Shown: one piece after another, positions 24,420 through 32,240 of the stretch | Position numbering within the stretch: position 1 is the stretch's first letter | Layout of the letters: each line of letters opens with the position of its first letter | Source of the DNA: DASSUW01 sp963789005 | GTDB lineage: Bacteria; Actinomycetota; Thermoleophilia; Solirubrobacterales; Solirubrobacteraceae | Length of the DNA stretch: 64,000 nt | Direction of reading: 5' to 3' | Assembly (NCBI GenBank): GCA_963789005.1 | Contig: CAWBIZ010000011.1 | Span: forward strand, 62,001-126,000 | Notes under the pieces: generated by a model | The model's input: the letters and a program-made list of their open reading frames with translations, nothing else | What the model was told of the DNA's origin: nothing | Database searches by the model: none | Position numbers and translations under genes: made by a program

Positions 24420-25758
24420 GATAGTCGGGCACGCCGCCTTCGACGACATGGAGCACCTCGCGCGCGCCCGCGCGCCGTATGAGGCTGGCGGCCGTCGCCG
24501 CCCGTTGGCCGGAGGTGCAGATGACCGCGATCGGCCGCGCCGGGTCAAGCCCGTCAGGCAGTGCGTCGAGGTCGTGCCACGGCACGAACGTCGAGCCGGG
24601 AATGTGGCCCGCCTCCCACTCGCTGCGCTCGCGCACGTCGAGCAGTTGCGCGTCGCGACGTCCGGCCAGGTCGGACACCGACATGCGCTCGATCCGCTCG
24701 ACCGGGCGCTTCTCCTGCCGCCAGCTCGTCATGCCGCCGTGCAGGAAGCCGCCAAGCCGCCGGATCCCGACCGCCACCGCCAGCCGGCCGGCGCGCCGGC
24801 CGTCCTCGTCGTCGCGCCCCACGAACACGATCTCCTGCTCGCGGTCGGCGAGCCAGGCGAGCCGCGAGCCGAAACCGGCCCGCAGCATCGGGTCGCAGAT
24901 CGAGTCGGCGATGTGCGCGTCGTCGAACTGCTGGTCGGTGCGGACGTCGACGAGCATCGCGCCCGCCGCGCGCTTCTGCTCGACCTGGCGCGGGGCGAGC
25001 GGCAGCAGCTCGACGCCCTCGGTGAGCAACGGCCCGCGGTTGAGCTCGACGATCGCCTGGAAGTTCGGGGGCTGCGGCCCGAGCCCGGCCAGCGACCGCT
25101 CGACGAACTCGGCCTCGTCGGTGATCGCCAGCGCCGGGTTGTGGCGGCGCTCGAAGCCGATCGTGGAGGAGACCTTCATGTCCATGCCCGGGCCGCCGCA
25201 CATCGAGCCGCCGAGGTGCCCCGGCCACAGCTCGACCTCCTCCGGCAGCTCCAGCAGGCGGTCGCGCAGGGAGCGGAAGATGCCGCGCGCGCCCTCGGAC
25301 TTGTCGATCGCCAGGTCGGGGCGCGCGACGTCGTTGACGAACAGGCTGTCGCCGGTGAGCACCGCCCAGGGCCGCTGGCCGCGGCGCGTGTCGACGAGCT
25401 CGAACGCGGTGTGCTCGGGGCGGTGGCCGGGAGTGTGCACCGCGCGGATCCGGAGCGCCCCGAGCGCGAACTCGTCGCCGTCGTCGAACGGCTCGTGGTC
25501 GTACTCGGGCGCGGCGTCGCGGTGGATGTGGATCGTCGCGCCGGTGGCCGCCGCCAGCCGGCCGTGCCCGGAGACGTGGTCGGCGTGGTTGTGGGTCTCG
25601 AAGACGTGCTCGATGCTGATGCCCATGTAGCGCGCCAGCTCGAGGTACTCGTCGACCTCGAAGCTCGGGTCGACGACCGCGGCGACGCCGGCCTTCTCGT
25701 CCCCGATCAGGTACGAGGCGCAGCCGAGGTCGTCGTGGGTGATCTGGCGGAAGACCAC
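24394..25758 (-). CDS. Persulfide-dioxygenase-like MBL hydrolase with two rhodanese domains
   Basis: This 454-residue protein joins an ETHE1/Blh-like MBL domain to two rhodanese domains, a layout linked to sulfane-sulfur metabolism. The MBL part has E-T-H-N-H-A-D-H-V-S-G-H near residue 56, H-T-P-G-H-R-P-E-H near 112, and L-T-G-D-S-L-F-V-N-D near 143. The first rhodanese loop reads V-G-R-D-D-E-D-G-R and lacks the catalytic Cys. The second has V-I-C-T-S-G-Q-R-A-A-T near residue 424, with the Cys present. GTG at 25758 is the start because TACGAT lies six bases before it and FRQITHDDLGC is the normal N-terminus. It is convergent with the GH13 gene. Confidence 0.88.
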   Translation of the reverse strand: MVFRQITHDDLGCASYLIGDEKAGVAAVVDPSFEVDEYLELARYMGISIEHVFETHNHADHVSGHGRLAAATGATIHIHRDAAPEYDHEPFDDGDEFALGALRIRAVHTPGHRPEHTAFELVDTRRGQRPWAVLTGDSLFVNDVARPDLAIDKSEGARGIFRSLRDRLLELPEEVELWPGHLGGSMCGGPGMDMKVSSTIGFERRHNPALAITDEAEFVERSLAGLGPQPPNFQAIVELNRGPLLTEGVELLPLAPRQVEQKRAAGAMLVDVRTDQQFDDAHIADSICDPMLRAGFGSRLAWLADREQEIVFVGRDDEDGRRAGRLAVAVGIRRLGGFLHGGMTSWRQEKRPVERIERMSVSDLAGRRDAQLLDVRERSEWEAGHIPGSTFVPWHDLDALPDGLDPARPIAVICTSGQRAATAASLIRRAGAREVLHVVEGGVPDYLRRAGSAG

Positions 25759-25764
25759 GGACGC

Positions 25765-25770
25765 ATCGTA
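25765..25770 (-). promoter_or_regulatory. -10-like hexamer TACGAT for the MBL/rhodanese gene
   Basis: TACGAT on the minus strand ends six bases before the GTG at 25758 and supports that start. Confidence 0.55.
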
Positions 25771-25807
25771 CGGCCGACCGCACCCCACGAGGGGTGCTAT
25801 CCGGGTA

Positions 25808-25813
25808 TAGCTT
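25808..25813 (+). promoter_or_regulatory. -10-like hexamer TAGCTT for the zinc-ribbon protein
   Basis: TAGCTT lies 9 bases before the GTG at 25823, favouring that start over the ATG at 25844. Confidence 0.4.
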
Positions 25814-25822
25814 GCGCCCCCG

Positions 25823-26182
25823 GTGCCGAATACTCGGGGAGCGATGCTGTTCCGCTCCCGCAATCCGAAGCTTCCCGACCCGGACGTGCAGCTCGAGCAC
25901 TGCGCCGTGTGCCACGAGGACTTCGTGAACCCGGTCGACTGGGAGCCCGTGGGCGACGACCACTGGTGGATGCTGCTGCGCTGCGGCGCCTGCGACACCT
26001 GGCGGGAGCTCACGACCTCCAACGAGGTGGCCCAGCGCTTCGACTCCGAGCTCGACCGCCGGATGGACATCGTGGCCCGCACGGTCCAGCGGCTCGACAG
26101 CAACCGCATGGCGGCCGACGTCGAGACGATGATCCAGGCCCTGCGCCGCGGGCTCGTCGACGCCGCCGACTTCGCCCGCTGA
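25823..26182 (+). CDS. Small zinc-ribbon-like conserved hypothetical protein
   Basis: The protein has 119 residues from the GTG at 25823, or 112 from the ATG at 25844. It contains two C-x-x-C pairs (H-C-A-V-C-H near residue 27 and R-C-G-A-C-D near residue 54), forming a likely zinc ribbon. A tract W-W-M-L-L lies between them, and the second half is an amphipathic helix with R-F-D-S-E-L-D-R-R-M. I know this family only as a hypothetical protein widespread in actinobacteria. It has no signal or membrane helix. It is divergent from the MBL/rhodanese gene. Confidence 0.7.
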   Translation: MPNTRGAMLFRSRNPKLPDPDVQLEHCAVCHEDFVNPVDWEPVGDDHWWMLLRCGACDTWRELTTSNEVAQRFDSELDRRMDIVARTVQRLDSNRMAADVETMIQALRRGLVDAADFAR

Positions 26183-26226
26183 AGTTCCGCGTCCGCCAGC
26201 GCGGTCGCGGCGCCCCGCGAACGTCA

Positions 26227-26323
26227 ACGGCGCTGGGTAGGTGCCGGCCGCCCCTCAAGGGAAAGCACGCGCCGTCAGCGGGACGACCACGCTGGCTCCC
26301 TCACTCTCCCTACCCAGCGCCGT
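26227..26323. repeat. 15-bp perfect inverted repeat around a 67-base loop in an intergenic region
   Basis: Bases 26227-26241 are the exact reverse complement of 26309-26323. The pair sits between the zinc-ribbon gene, which stops at 26182, and the glycerophosphodiesterase start at 26399. Just outside, CGTCAAC at 26222-26228 faces GTTGACG at 26338-26344, so the stem could extend past a bulge. It may be a structured transcript end, a binding site, or the trace of a small element. No open frame spans it, and I see no other feature in this 216-base gap. Confidence 0.6.
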
Positions 26324-26385
26324 GGATGCAACACCACGTTGACGCGACGGCCACGCCGCGTTCACTCGGTGTGGCCGCCCGGAGC

Positions 26386-26391
26386 TAGGGT
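26386..26391 (+). promoter_or_regulatory. -10-like hexamer TAGGGT for the secreted glycerophosphodiesterase
   Basis: TAGGGT ends 7 bases before the ATG at 26399. TTCACT at 26361-26366 could be a weak -35 box with a 19-base spacer. Confidence 0.5.
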
Positions 26392-26398
26392 TCGCACC

Positions 26399-27493
26399 AT
26401 GTCTGCATGCACCCGGCTCGCGCTGCTCGCGATCGCCTCACTTATCCTGCCCGCCGCCATGGCCGGCCCCGCCTCCGCCGACCGGCGCGGCAAGCACGCC
26501 GAGCCCCTTGTGATCGCCCACCGAGGCGCCTCGGGGTATCGCCCGGAACACACCTTGGCCGCCTACGCGCTCGGTGCGCGCATGGGCGCCCAGTACATCG
26601 AGCCGGACCTCGTGTCGACGAAGGACGGGGTGCTCGTCGCTCGCCACGAGAACGAGATCTCGGGGACGACGGACGTGGCGGACCATCCGGAGTTCGCCGG
26701 CCGCCGCACGACCAAGGTGATCGACGGCGTCTCGTTCACCGGCTGGTTCACCGAGGACTTCACGCTCGCCGAGCTGCGGACGCTGCGCGCCAAGGAGCGG
26801 ATCCCGGAGCTGCGGCCGCGCAACACGCTCTACAACGGCCGCTACCTGGTCCCGACCTTCCAGGAGGTCATCGACCTCTCGCGGCGCCTGTCGAAGGAGC
26901 TCGGCCGCCCGATCGGCATCTATCCGGAGACCAAGCACCCGACGTACTTCCGCTCGATCGGGCTCGCACTCGAGAAGCCGCTCGTGCGCACGCTACGCCG
27001 CAACGACCTCGACGGCCGCAAGGCGAAGGTGTTCGTGCAGTCGTTCGAGGTGAGCAATCTGAAGGCGCTCGACCGCAAGATCGACGTGCCGCTCGTGCAG
27101 CTCCTGTCCGGCCGCGGCAGCCGCCCCTACGACTTCGTGGTCGCCGGCGACCCGCGCACGTACGGCGACCTGGCGACCCCGGCTGGCCTGCGCGAGATCG
27201 CTCGCTACGCGGACGGCGTCGGGCCGTCGAAGGACTACATCGTCCCGCGCGATGCGGCCGGGCGCTCGCTCCCGCCGACAAGCTTCGTCGACGACGCGCA
27301 CCGCGCCGGCCTGGTGGTGCATCCGTACACGTTCCGCAACGAGAACACGTTCCTGCCGCTCGAGCTGCGCTCGTCGGCCGACCCCGCGGCGTACGGGAAC
27401 GCGTTCGCCGAGTACGACCAGTTCTACGGGCTCGGCGTCGACGGGCTGTTCTCCGACAACCCGGACACGGCTGTCGAGGCGCGCGACGACTGA
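26399..27493 (+). CDS. Secreted glycerophosphodiester phosphodiesterase (GlpQ-like)
   Basis: This 364-residue exported enzyme should hydrolyse glycerophosphodiesters to glycerol-3-phosphate and an alcohol outside the cytoplasm. A signal peptide covers residues 1-28 and ends A-S-A-D-R. The catalytic barrel shows V-I-A-H-R-G-A-S-G-Y-R-P-E-H-T near residue 38, with the His-Arg-Gly and P-E-x-T pair of the family, then E-P-D-L-V-S-T-K-D-G and A-R-H-E-N near residue 80. The length matches long-form GlpQ. The gene is convergent with RNase D, sharing 70 bases at their 3' ends. No glpT or transporter gene is nearby. Confidence 0.9.
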   Translation: MSACTRLALLAIASLILPAAMAGPASADRRGKHAEPLVIAHRGASGYRPEHTLAAYALGARMGAQYIEPDLVSTKDGVLVARHENEISGTTDVADHPEFAGRRTTKVIDGVSFTGWFTEDFTLAELRTLRAKERIPELRPRNTLYNGRYLVPTFQEVIDLSRRLSKELGRPIGIYPETKHPTYFRSIGLALEKPLVRTLRRNDLDGRKAKVFVQSFEVSNLKALDRKIDVPLVQLLSGRGSRPYDFVVAGDPRTYGDLATPAGLREIARYADGVGPSKDYIVPRDAAGRSLPPTSFVDDAHRAGLVVHPYTFRNENTFLPLELRSSADPAAYGNAFAEYDQFYGLGVDGLFSDNPDTAVEARDD

Positions 27494-28632
27494 TCCAGCA
27501 CAGCGATGCGGCCGCCGGGCCCGACGCCAAGTCGCCGGCGGCCGTTGAGCAGCTCGAGCAGCTCGGCGCCGACCAGCTCACGGCGCCAGCCCTGCAGCGT
27601 GCGCACGTCGGGCTCCTCGAGCCCGCGGCGGGCGGCGACGACGATCGGTGCGAGGTCGGCGCGGGCGGCGATCAGCTCGTAGGCCAGGCCGGCCTCCTGG
27701 GCACGGCCGCGGACGAGCGACTCGGCGAGCGCGATCACCGGGCCGTCCTGCGGCTCGGTGGGGAAGCGCTCCATCTCCTCCAGCCGGATCGGCTCGGCCG
27801 CGAGCCCGCGCTCGACGGCCGCCAGGATGGCGTCGCCGCGGCGGCGCACGACGTCGGGGTTGACGCCGCGGATCTGCCCCAGGTCGCCGCGGCTCGCGGG
27901 CGTGCGCTTGGCCAGCTCGACGAGCGTCGGGTCGCGCACCACGGAGCCCACCGGGCGGTTCTCGGCCTCGGCGGTGCGCTCGCGCCAGGCCCCCAGCTCG
28001 CGCGCGACGGCGCGCTCGCGCGGGCCCAGCCCGGTCGCGCGCGGCAGCCGCCGCCACACCTCCTCGGGGTCGCGCTCGTCGGTCGCCTGCTCGACGGCCC
28101 GGCACTCCTCCCGCGCCCACTCGAGCCGGCCCGTCGCCTCGAGGCGGCGGCGAAGCTCGTCCGCCAGGTCGAGCAGGTTCTCGACGTCGCCCTCGGCGTA
28201 GCGCAGCTGCTCCTCGGTCAGCGGCCGGGCGTCCCAGCGCGTGAAGCTCGCCGTCTTGGAGAGCCGGATCCGCAGCACGTCGTGCAGGAGCCCGCTGTAG
28301 CCCGCCTGGGCGGAGAAGCCGGCGAACCCGGCGGCGATCTGGGTGTCGAAGACGCGCGTGAGCTCGATGCCCCACTCGCGGCGCAGGATCGCGACATCCT
28401 GGCGGCCAGCGTGGACCACGATCTCCACCTCGGGGTCGGCGAGCACGGCGGCGAGCGGCTCCGTGTCGAAGCCCGCCAGCGGGTCCAGCACCCACACCTG
28501 ATCGCCGACCGCCACCTGGATGAGGCACAGCAGCGGCCGGTACCGGCCCTCGGGCAGGAACTCGGTGTCGAGCCCGAGGCGTCCGGCGGCGCGCGCCCGC
28601 TCCGCGAGAGCGGCGACGTCGTGGGCCGCCAT
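27424..28632 (-). CDS. rnd: Ribonuclease D with HRDC domain
   Basis: The 402-residue protein is a 3'-5' DEDD exoribonuclease. Exonuclease motifs: G-L-D-T-E-F near residue 19 (Asp and Glu), V-V-H-A-G-R-Q-D near residue 70, and Y-A-E-G-D near residue 147 (Y-x-x-x-D). An HRDC domain lies between residues 205 and 290 (R-E-R-A-V-A-R-E-L-G-A-W-R-E then R-G-D-L-G-Q-I-R-G-V). The family trims tRNA and other structured RNAs. The ATG at 28632 sits 2 bases after the SDR stop. The 3' end overlaps the secreted GDPD by 70 bases on the opposite strand, one of the longest such overlaps in the window. Confidence 0.9.
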   Translation of the reverse strand: MAAHDVAALAERARAAGRLGLDTEFLPEGRYRPLLCLIQVAVGDQVWVLDPLAGFDTEPLAAVLADPEVEIVVHAGRQDVAILRREWGIELTRVFDTQIAAGFAGFSAQAGYSGLLHDVLRIRLSKTASFTRWDARPLTEEQLRYAEGDVENLLDLADELRRRLEATGRLEWAREECRAVEQATDERDPEEVWRRLPRATGLGPRERAVARELGAWRERTAEAENRPVGSVVRDPTLVELAKRTPASRGDLGQIRGVNPDVVRRRGDAILAAVERGLAAEPIRLEEMERFPTEPQDGPVIALAESLVRGRAQEAGLAYELIAARADLAPIVVAARRGLEEPDVRTLQGWRRELVGAELLELLNGRRRLGVGPGGRIAVLDQSSRASTAVSGLSENSPSTPSP

Positions 28633-28634
28633 CG

Positions 28635-29486
28635 CTAGCGCGCGCCGGGGCGCGGGAAGGAGCCGCTCAGGACCCGCTCCCAGGCTCGCTCGGGCAGCAC
28701 CGAATGCAGCGTCATCAGCAGCCGGGCCGACGGGGTGACCGGATAGCGGGCACGCGGTCGCGTAGCCGAGATCGCCTCCTCGATCTTCTCCGCCACCGCC
28801 TCGGGCGGACCGCCGAGCCGGCTCATCGGGCCCTTGACGTAGGCGTCGGTCGAGGCCTCGGCCACCGCCTCGTTGAAGCCCGCGTACGGGCCGTTCGCGG
28901 CGCCCTCGATCTCCTTGACGGTGCGCTCGCTGAAGTGGGTCCGGATCAGCCCCGGCTGGATCAGGATCACGTCGACGCCGAAGCCGCGCACCTCGAAGCG
29001 CAGGGCGTCCGACAGCGCCTCGATCGCGTACTTGGTCGCGTGGTAGACGCCCCCGCCGGGGAACACGAACTCGCCGCCCATCGAAGAGACGTTGACGATC
29101 TTGCCCCAGCCCTGCTCGCGCATGCCGGGCAGCACCTCGCGGCAGAGGGCGAGCGGCGCGAAGACGTTGGTCTCGAACTGCGCTCGCACGCGCTCGTCGG
29201 GGACCGACTCGACGGCGCCCGACTGGCTGTAGCCGGCGTTGTTGACGAGCACGCCGACCGCGCCCTCCCGGTCCACGACCGCCTGCACCGCCGCCTTGCG
29301 CGACGCGTCGTCGTCCACGTCGAGCGCGAGCGTGCGGCAGCCCTTGGCCTCGAGCTCGGACAGCGTCTCGCGCCGGCGTGCGGTGGCGTAGACCGTCCAG
29401 CCGGCCGTCGCGAGCCGGGCGGCGGTCGCGGCGCCGATCCCCGACGAGCACCCCGTGACGAGCACGGCACGGGACGGGTCGGCCAT
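28635..29486 (-). CDS. Short-chain dehydrogenase/reductase
   Basis: This 283-residue NAD(P)-binding protein has VTGCSSGIGAATAARLATAG at the N-terminus, V-N-N-A-G near residue 84, a catalytic Ser in V-S-S-M-G-G near 138, and Y-H-A-T-K-Y-A near 151 (Tyr and Lys). The C-terminal third resembles SDRs that act on lipids or retinoid-like alcohols. The substrate is unknown. It lies 2 bases after the L,D-transpeptidase stop and 2 bases before the RNase D start, so the three could share a transcript. Confidence 0.88.
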   Translation of the reverse strand: MADPSRAVLVTGCSSGIGAATAARLATAGWTVYATARRRETLSELEAKGCRTLALDVDDDASRKAAVQAVVDREGAVGVLVNNAGYSQSGAVESVPDERVRAQFETNVFAPLALCREVLPGMREQGWGKIVNVSSMGGEFVFPGGGVYHATKYAIEALSDALRFEVRGFGVDVILIQPGLIRTHFSERTVKEIEGAANGPYAGFNEAVAEASTDAYVKGPMSRLGGPPEAVAEKIEEAISATRPRARYPVTPSARLLMTLHSVLPERAWERVLSGSFPRPGAR

Positions 29487-29488
29487 CG

Positions 29489-30475
29489 TCAGCGGATCAG
29501 CACCGGCGTGCCGACCGGCACGCGGGGATAGAGGTCGATCACGTCGGCGACGCGCATGCGGATGCAGCCGTGCGACGCGCGCGTGCCGATCGAGTACTCC
29601 GCGGCCGTGCCGTGGATGCCCACGCCGCCGACGATACCGAGCCAGCGGGCCTTCAGGGGATTCTCCGCCGAGCCGCCCGGGACGGTCTCGTTCCGGTACG
29701 CACCGGCCCACGGGGAGTCGGGCGCGCTCCAGGCCGGGTTGACGGCCTTGTTGCGGACGGAGAACAGCCCGGCCGGCGTCGGGTACCCGGGCGCGCCGAC
29801 GGCGATCCCGTAGCGCCGGTCGTAGCGCAGGTTCTTGAACAGCCGCAGGCGGAAGCTCGAGCGGTCGATCGTGATCACCGTCCGGTAGCGCCGGCGCATC
29901 TCCCGGCTCGAGAGCTGCGGGTACACGCGCCCGCGCCAGAAGCGGAACGTGCGCCGGGCGTTCGGATCGCCGAGCCGCGCGCGGAGCGCGACGACGAGCG
30001 CGCCGGCGTCGACCGAGCGGCCCATCCTGGCGCGCCGCAGCTTGACCCGCCGGAGGGCGATCCGGACCCGCGCGTTGCGCGGCCGCACGTGCGTGCGGCG
30101 GTCGACGGCGCGGGCGAACTCGCGGATCTTCTCCCAGTCGTACGTGACCGCCAGCGGCACGTCGACCGGCCCGTCGCGGGAGGAGCGCTTGTACGCGCGC
30201 AGGGCCGTCCGCGGGGCGTCGAACGCGAACTCGACCGCCTGCGGCCGCAGCGCCCGCCGGTAGCGGGCGACGCGCACCTGGACCGGCAGCGCCAACCGTG
30301 CTCCGAACGCCGCCTCGAGCTTCGCGGCGGCCGCCGACAGCGTGAGGCCGCCGACGTCGAGCCCGGCGGCCGTGGCGCCCGCCGGGATCACCGGCTCGGG
30401 CGGCTGCGTCTGTGCTGAAGCCGTGGCGGGGAGGAGGGCGAGGGCGGCGAGGGCGAGGCAGGCGGAGCGGCGCAT
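29489..30475 (-). CDS. L,D-transpeptidase (YkuD domain), exported
   Basis: The 328-residue protein has a signal peptide (MRRSACLALAALALLPATASA) and should cross-link peptidoglycan stems through meso-diaminopimelate. The N-terminal half (residues 35-200) resembles the peptidoglycan-binding region of actinobacterial L,D-transpeptidases. The YkuD active site lies near residue 300: G-I-H-G-T-A then SHGCIRM, with the nucleophilic Cys. Length and motif order are normal for an active enzyme. TACGCT lies 7 bases before the ATG, and SDR and RNase D genes follow closely on the same strand. Confidence 0.93.
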   Translation of the reverse strand: MRRSACLALAALALLPATASAQTQPPEPVIPAGATAAGLDVGGLTLSAAAAKLEAAFGARLALPVQVRVARYRRALRPQAVEFAFDAPRTALRAYKRSSRDGPVDVPLAVTYDWEKIREFARAVDRRTHVRPRNARVRIALRRVKLRRARMGRSVDAGALVVALRARLGDPNARRTFRFWRGRVYPQLSSREMRRRYRTVITIDRSSFRLRLFKNLRYDRRYGIAVGAPGYPTPAGLFSVRNKAVNPAWSAPDSPWAGAYRNETVPGGSAENPLKARWLGIVGGVGIHGTAAEYSIGTRASHGCIRMRVADVIDLYPRVPVGTPVLIR

Positions 30476-30482
30476 CGAGCGC

Positions 30483-30488
30483 AGCGTA
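30483..30488 (-). promoter_or_regulatory. -10-like hexamer TACGCT for the L,D-transpeptidase
   Basis: TACGCT on the minus strand ends 7 bases before the ATG at 30475. Confidence 0.5.
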
Positions 30489-30495
30489 GCCGCGC

Positions 30496-30518
30496 GCAGG
30501 CGCCGTCACGGCGCCTGC
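30496..30518. terminator. 10-bp perfect hairpin between two leftward genes
   Basis: GCAGGCGCCG at 30496-30505 pairs with CGGCGCCTGC at 30509-30518 around a three-base loop. It lies just past the stop of the alpha/beta hydrolase (minus strand) and upstream of the L,D-transpeptidase promoter, so it probably ends the first transcript. No U-run follows. Confidence 0.6.
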
Positions 30519-30528
30519 AACCTCGCCT

Positions 30529-31356
30529 TCAGGCGGGGAACGCGACGAGCAGCTCGAGCAGGCGGTCGGCGGCCTCGAGCTGCGGCGCGCGCCCGCAGCC
30601 CTCGATCAGCTCGACGCGCGTGGCGGGCAGCGCGTCGAGCACCCCGCGCGAGCCGCTGTCGGGCACGAGGCGGTCGTGCGCTCCCCACACGAGCATCACC
30701 GGGCAGGCGACGAGGGCGAGGTCGAACGGCGCGGTGGCCAGCTCGGGCAGCAGGCCGCGCCCGGAGTCAAGCAGCGCCGCGGAGCTGCGGCGCGAGCCGT
30801 GGTCGCCGGCGAACGCGTCGACCACGTCCTGCTGGGCGGCCCGCGGGTCGAGCCGCGCGTCGGCGCCCACGAGCGAGCGCACCAGCGCGCTCGGCACCGG
30901 CATCGGCAGGTCGAGCAGGCGGCGGACGATCGGGTCGCGCTCCACGCAGTCGAACCAGCCGGGCATCTCCAGGCCGGCCGGCGAGACCGGCACGACGCCC
31001 GCGATCGGCAGGTCGGGCCGCTCGGCCAGGCGCAGCGCCACGGCACCGCCCAGCGAAGCTCCCGCGACCACGACCGGGTCCCCACCGCCCCACTCGAGCA
31101 CCAGCGCGGCGGCGAACTCGTCGAGCTGCGGCAGCAGCGGCCCGCGGGCGAGCGCCGAGGCGCTGCCGAAGCCGGGGAGGTCGACGGCGATCGCGCGCCG
31201 GCCGATCGACGCCAGCTCGTCGAGCAGCGGCCGCCACGTGTCCGCGGACTCCCCCCAGCCGTGCAGCAGCACGATGCCCGTGCCCTCGCCCTGCACCTCG
31301 AGCACGCGCGTGTGGTGGCCGAGGAGCGGCATCGAGCGTTCGTGGACCGGCTGCAT
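30529..31356 (-). CDS. Alpha/beta hydrolase-fold protein with a substituted catalytic His
   Basis: The 275-residue protein has the fold of MhpC-type hydrolases: L-L-H-G-W-G-E-S near residue 30, the nucleophile elbow V-A-G-A-S-L-G-G-A near 97, and the acid Asp in V-W-G-A-H-D-R-L near 225. Where the family normally has G-C-G-H-x-P-x-L-E, this protein reads E-G-C-G-R-A-P-Q-L-E, so the catalytic His is replaced by Arg. It may be non-hydrolytic, use another residue, or carry a mutated active site. The ATG at 31356 is used. It is divergent from the orphan response regulator. Confidence 0.83.
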   Translation of the reverse strand: MQPVHERSMPLLGHHTRVLEVQGEGTGIVLLHGWGESADTWRPLLDELASIGRRAIAVDLPGFGSASALARGPLLPQLDEFAAALVLEWGGGDPVVVAGASLGGAVALRLAERPDLPIAGVVPVSPAGLEMPGWFDCVERDPIVRRLLDLPMPVPSALVRSLVGADARLDPRAAQQDVVDAFAGDHGSRRSSAALLDSGRGLLPELATAPFDLALVACPVMLVWGAHDRLVPDSGSRGVLDALPATRVELIEGCGRAPQLEAADRLLELLVAFPA

Positions 31357-31423
31357 CCCTCACGGGTACCCGGAATCGCCCGAGTTGCTACCGACCGCCC
31401 GGTGCGCGAGGATCGCTGGCGCC

Positions 31424-32068
31424 ATGCGGGTCGTCGTCGCCGAGGACAACACGCTGCTGCGCGAGGGGGTGGCGCGGCTGCTCGAGGACGCCGGGATCGA
31501 GGTGCTCGGGCGCTTCGACAACATCGAGGAGCTGCTCGCCGTGGTGCGCGAGCACGCGCCCGAGGTCGCGATCGTCGACATCCGGCTGCCGCCGACCCAC
31601 ACCGACGAGGGGCTGCGGGCGGCGGCCCACATCCGCGAGCACCACCCCGGCACGGGTGTGCTCGTGCTCTCCCAATACGTCGAGCTCGGCCTCGCCTTCA
31701 AGCTGCTGGCCGACTCCGTGGAGCGGACCGGCTACCTGCTCAAGGACCGCGTGAGCGACGTCGCGGAGTTCGCCGAGGCCGTCCGCCGCGTCGGGTCCGG
31801 CGGCACCGCCCTCGACCCCTCGATCGTCTCCCAGCTGCTCTCCCGCAAGCGCGACGACGACCCGCTCGCCAACCTCACGCCGCGCGAGCGCGAGGTGCTC
31901 GAGCTGATGGCCGAGGGATCGTCGAACCAGGCGATCGCCGACAAGCTGGTGATCAGCCTGCGGGCGGTCGAGAAGCACGTCACGAGCATCTTCTCGTCGC
32001 TCGGGCTCCCCTCTACCGGGCTCGAGCACCGCCGCGTGCTCGCGGTGCTCACCTACCTGCGCTCGTAG
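31424..32068 (+). CDS. Orphan LuxR/NarL-type response regulator
   Basis: This 214-residue regulator has a full receiver domain (V-V-A-E-D-N, phospho-acceptor Asp in I-V-D-I-R-L-P-P-T-H-T-D-E-G near residue 53, Lys in Y-L-L-K-D-R-V near 105) and a C-terminal NarL-type HTH (L-T-P-R-E-R-E-V-L-E-L-M then I-S-L-R-A-V-E-K-H-V). No kinase gene lies within reach on either side. It is strongly similar to the paired regulator at 21656 in its receiver and ending (L-A-V-L-T-Y-L-R). It may be served by that kinase or one elsewhere. A longer frame upstream is antisense to the hydrolase gene and is rejected. Confidence 0.9.
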   Translation: MRVVVAEDNTLLREGVARLLEDAGIEVLGRFDNIEELLAVVREHAPEVAIVDIRLPPTHTDEGLRAAAHIREHHPGTGVLVLSQYVELGLAFKLLADSVERTGYLLKDRVSDVAEFAEAVRRVGSGGTALDPSIVSQLLSRKRDDDPLANLTPREREVLELMAEGSSNQAIADKLVISLRAVEKHVTSIFSSLGLPSTGLEHRRVLAVLTYLRS

Positions 32069-32070
32069 TA

Positions 32071-32086
32071 CGGGTAGCCGTACCCG
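32071..32086. terminator. Small hairpin after the orphan response regulator
   Basis: CGGGTA at 32071-32076 pairs with TACCCG at 32081-32086 around GCCG, two bases after the regulator stop. It may contribute to ending that transcript. The rest of the 172-base gap to 32241 shows no gene. Confidence 0.4.
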
Positions 32087-32240
32087 CAGGCGGGCAGTTC
32101 GCTCGCAGCGCACACCGGTCGGCTTCCGGGCCGACGCCAGCGGCCCGTCATCGCGGTCGCGGGGCAGCCGCCTGGCTTGAGGAGGGTGCGACCGGGAGGC
32201 TGGATGTCGTCCGTCTCCCCCTCCCCGAGGAGCCTCCTGC

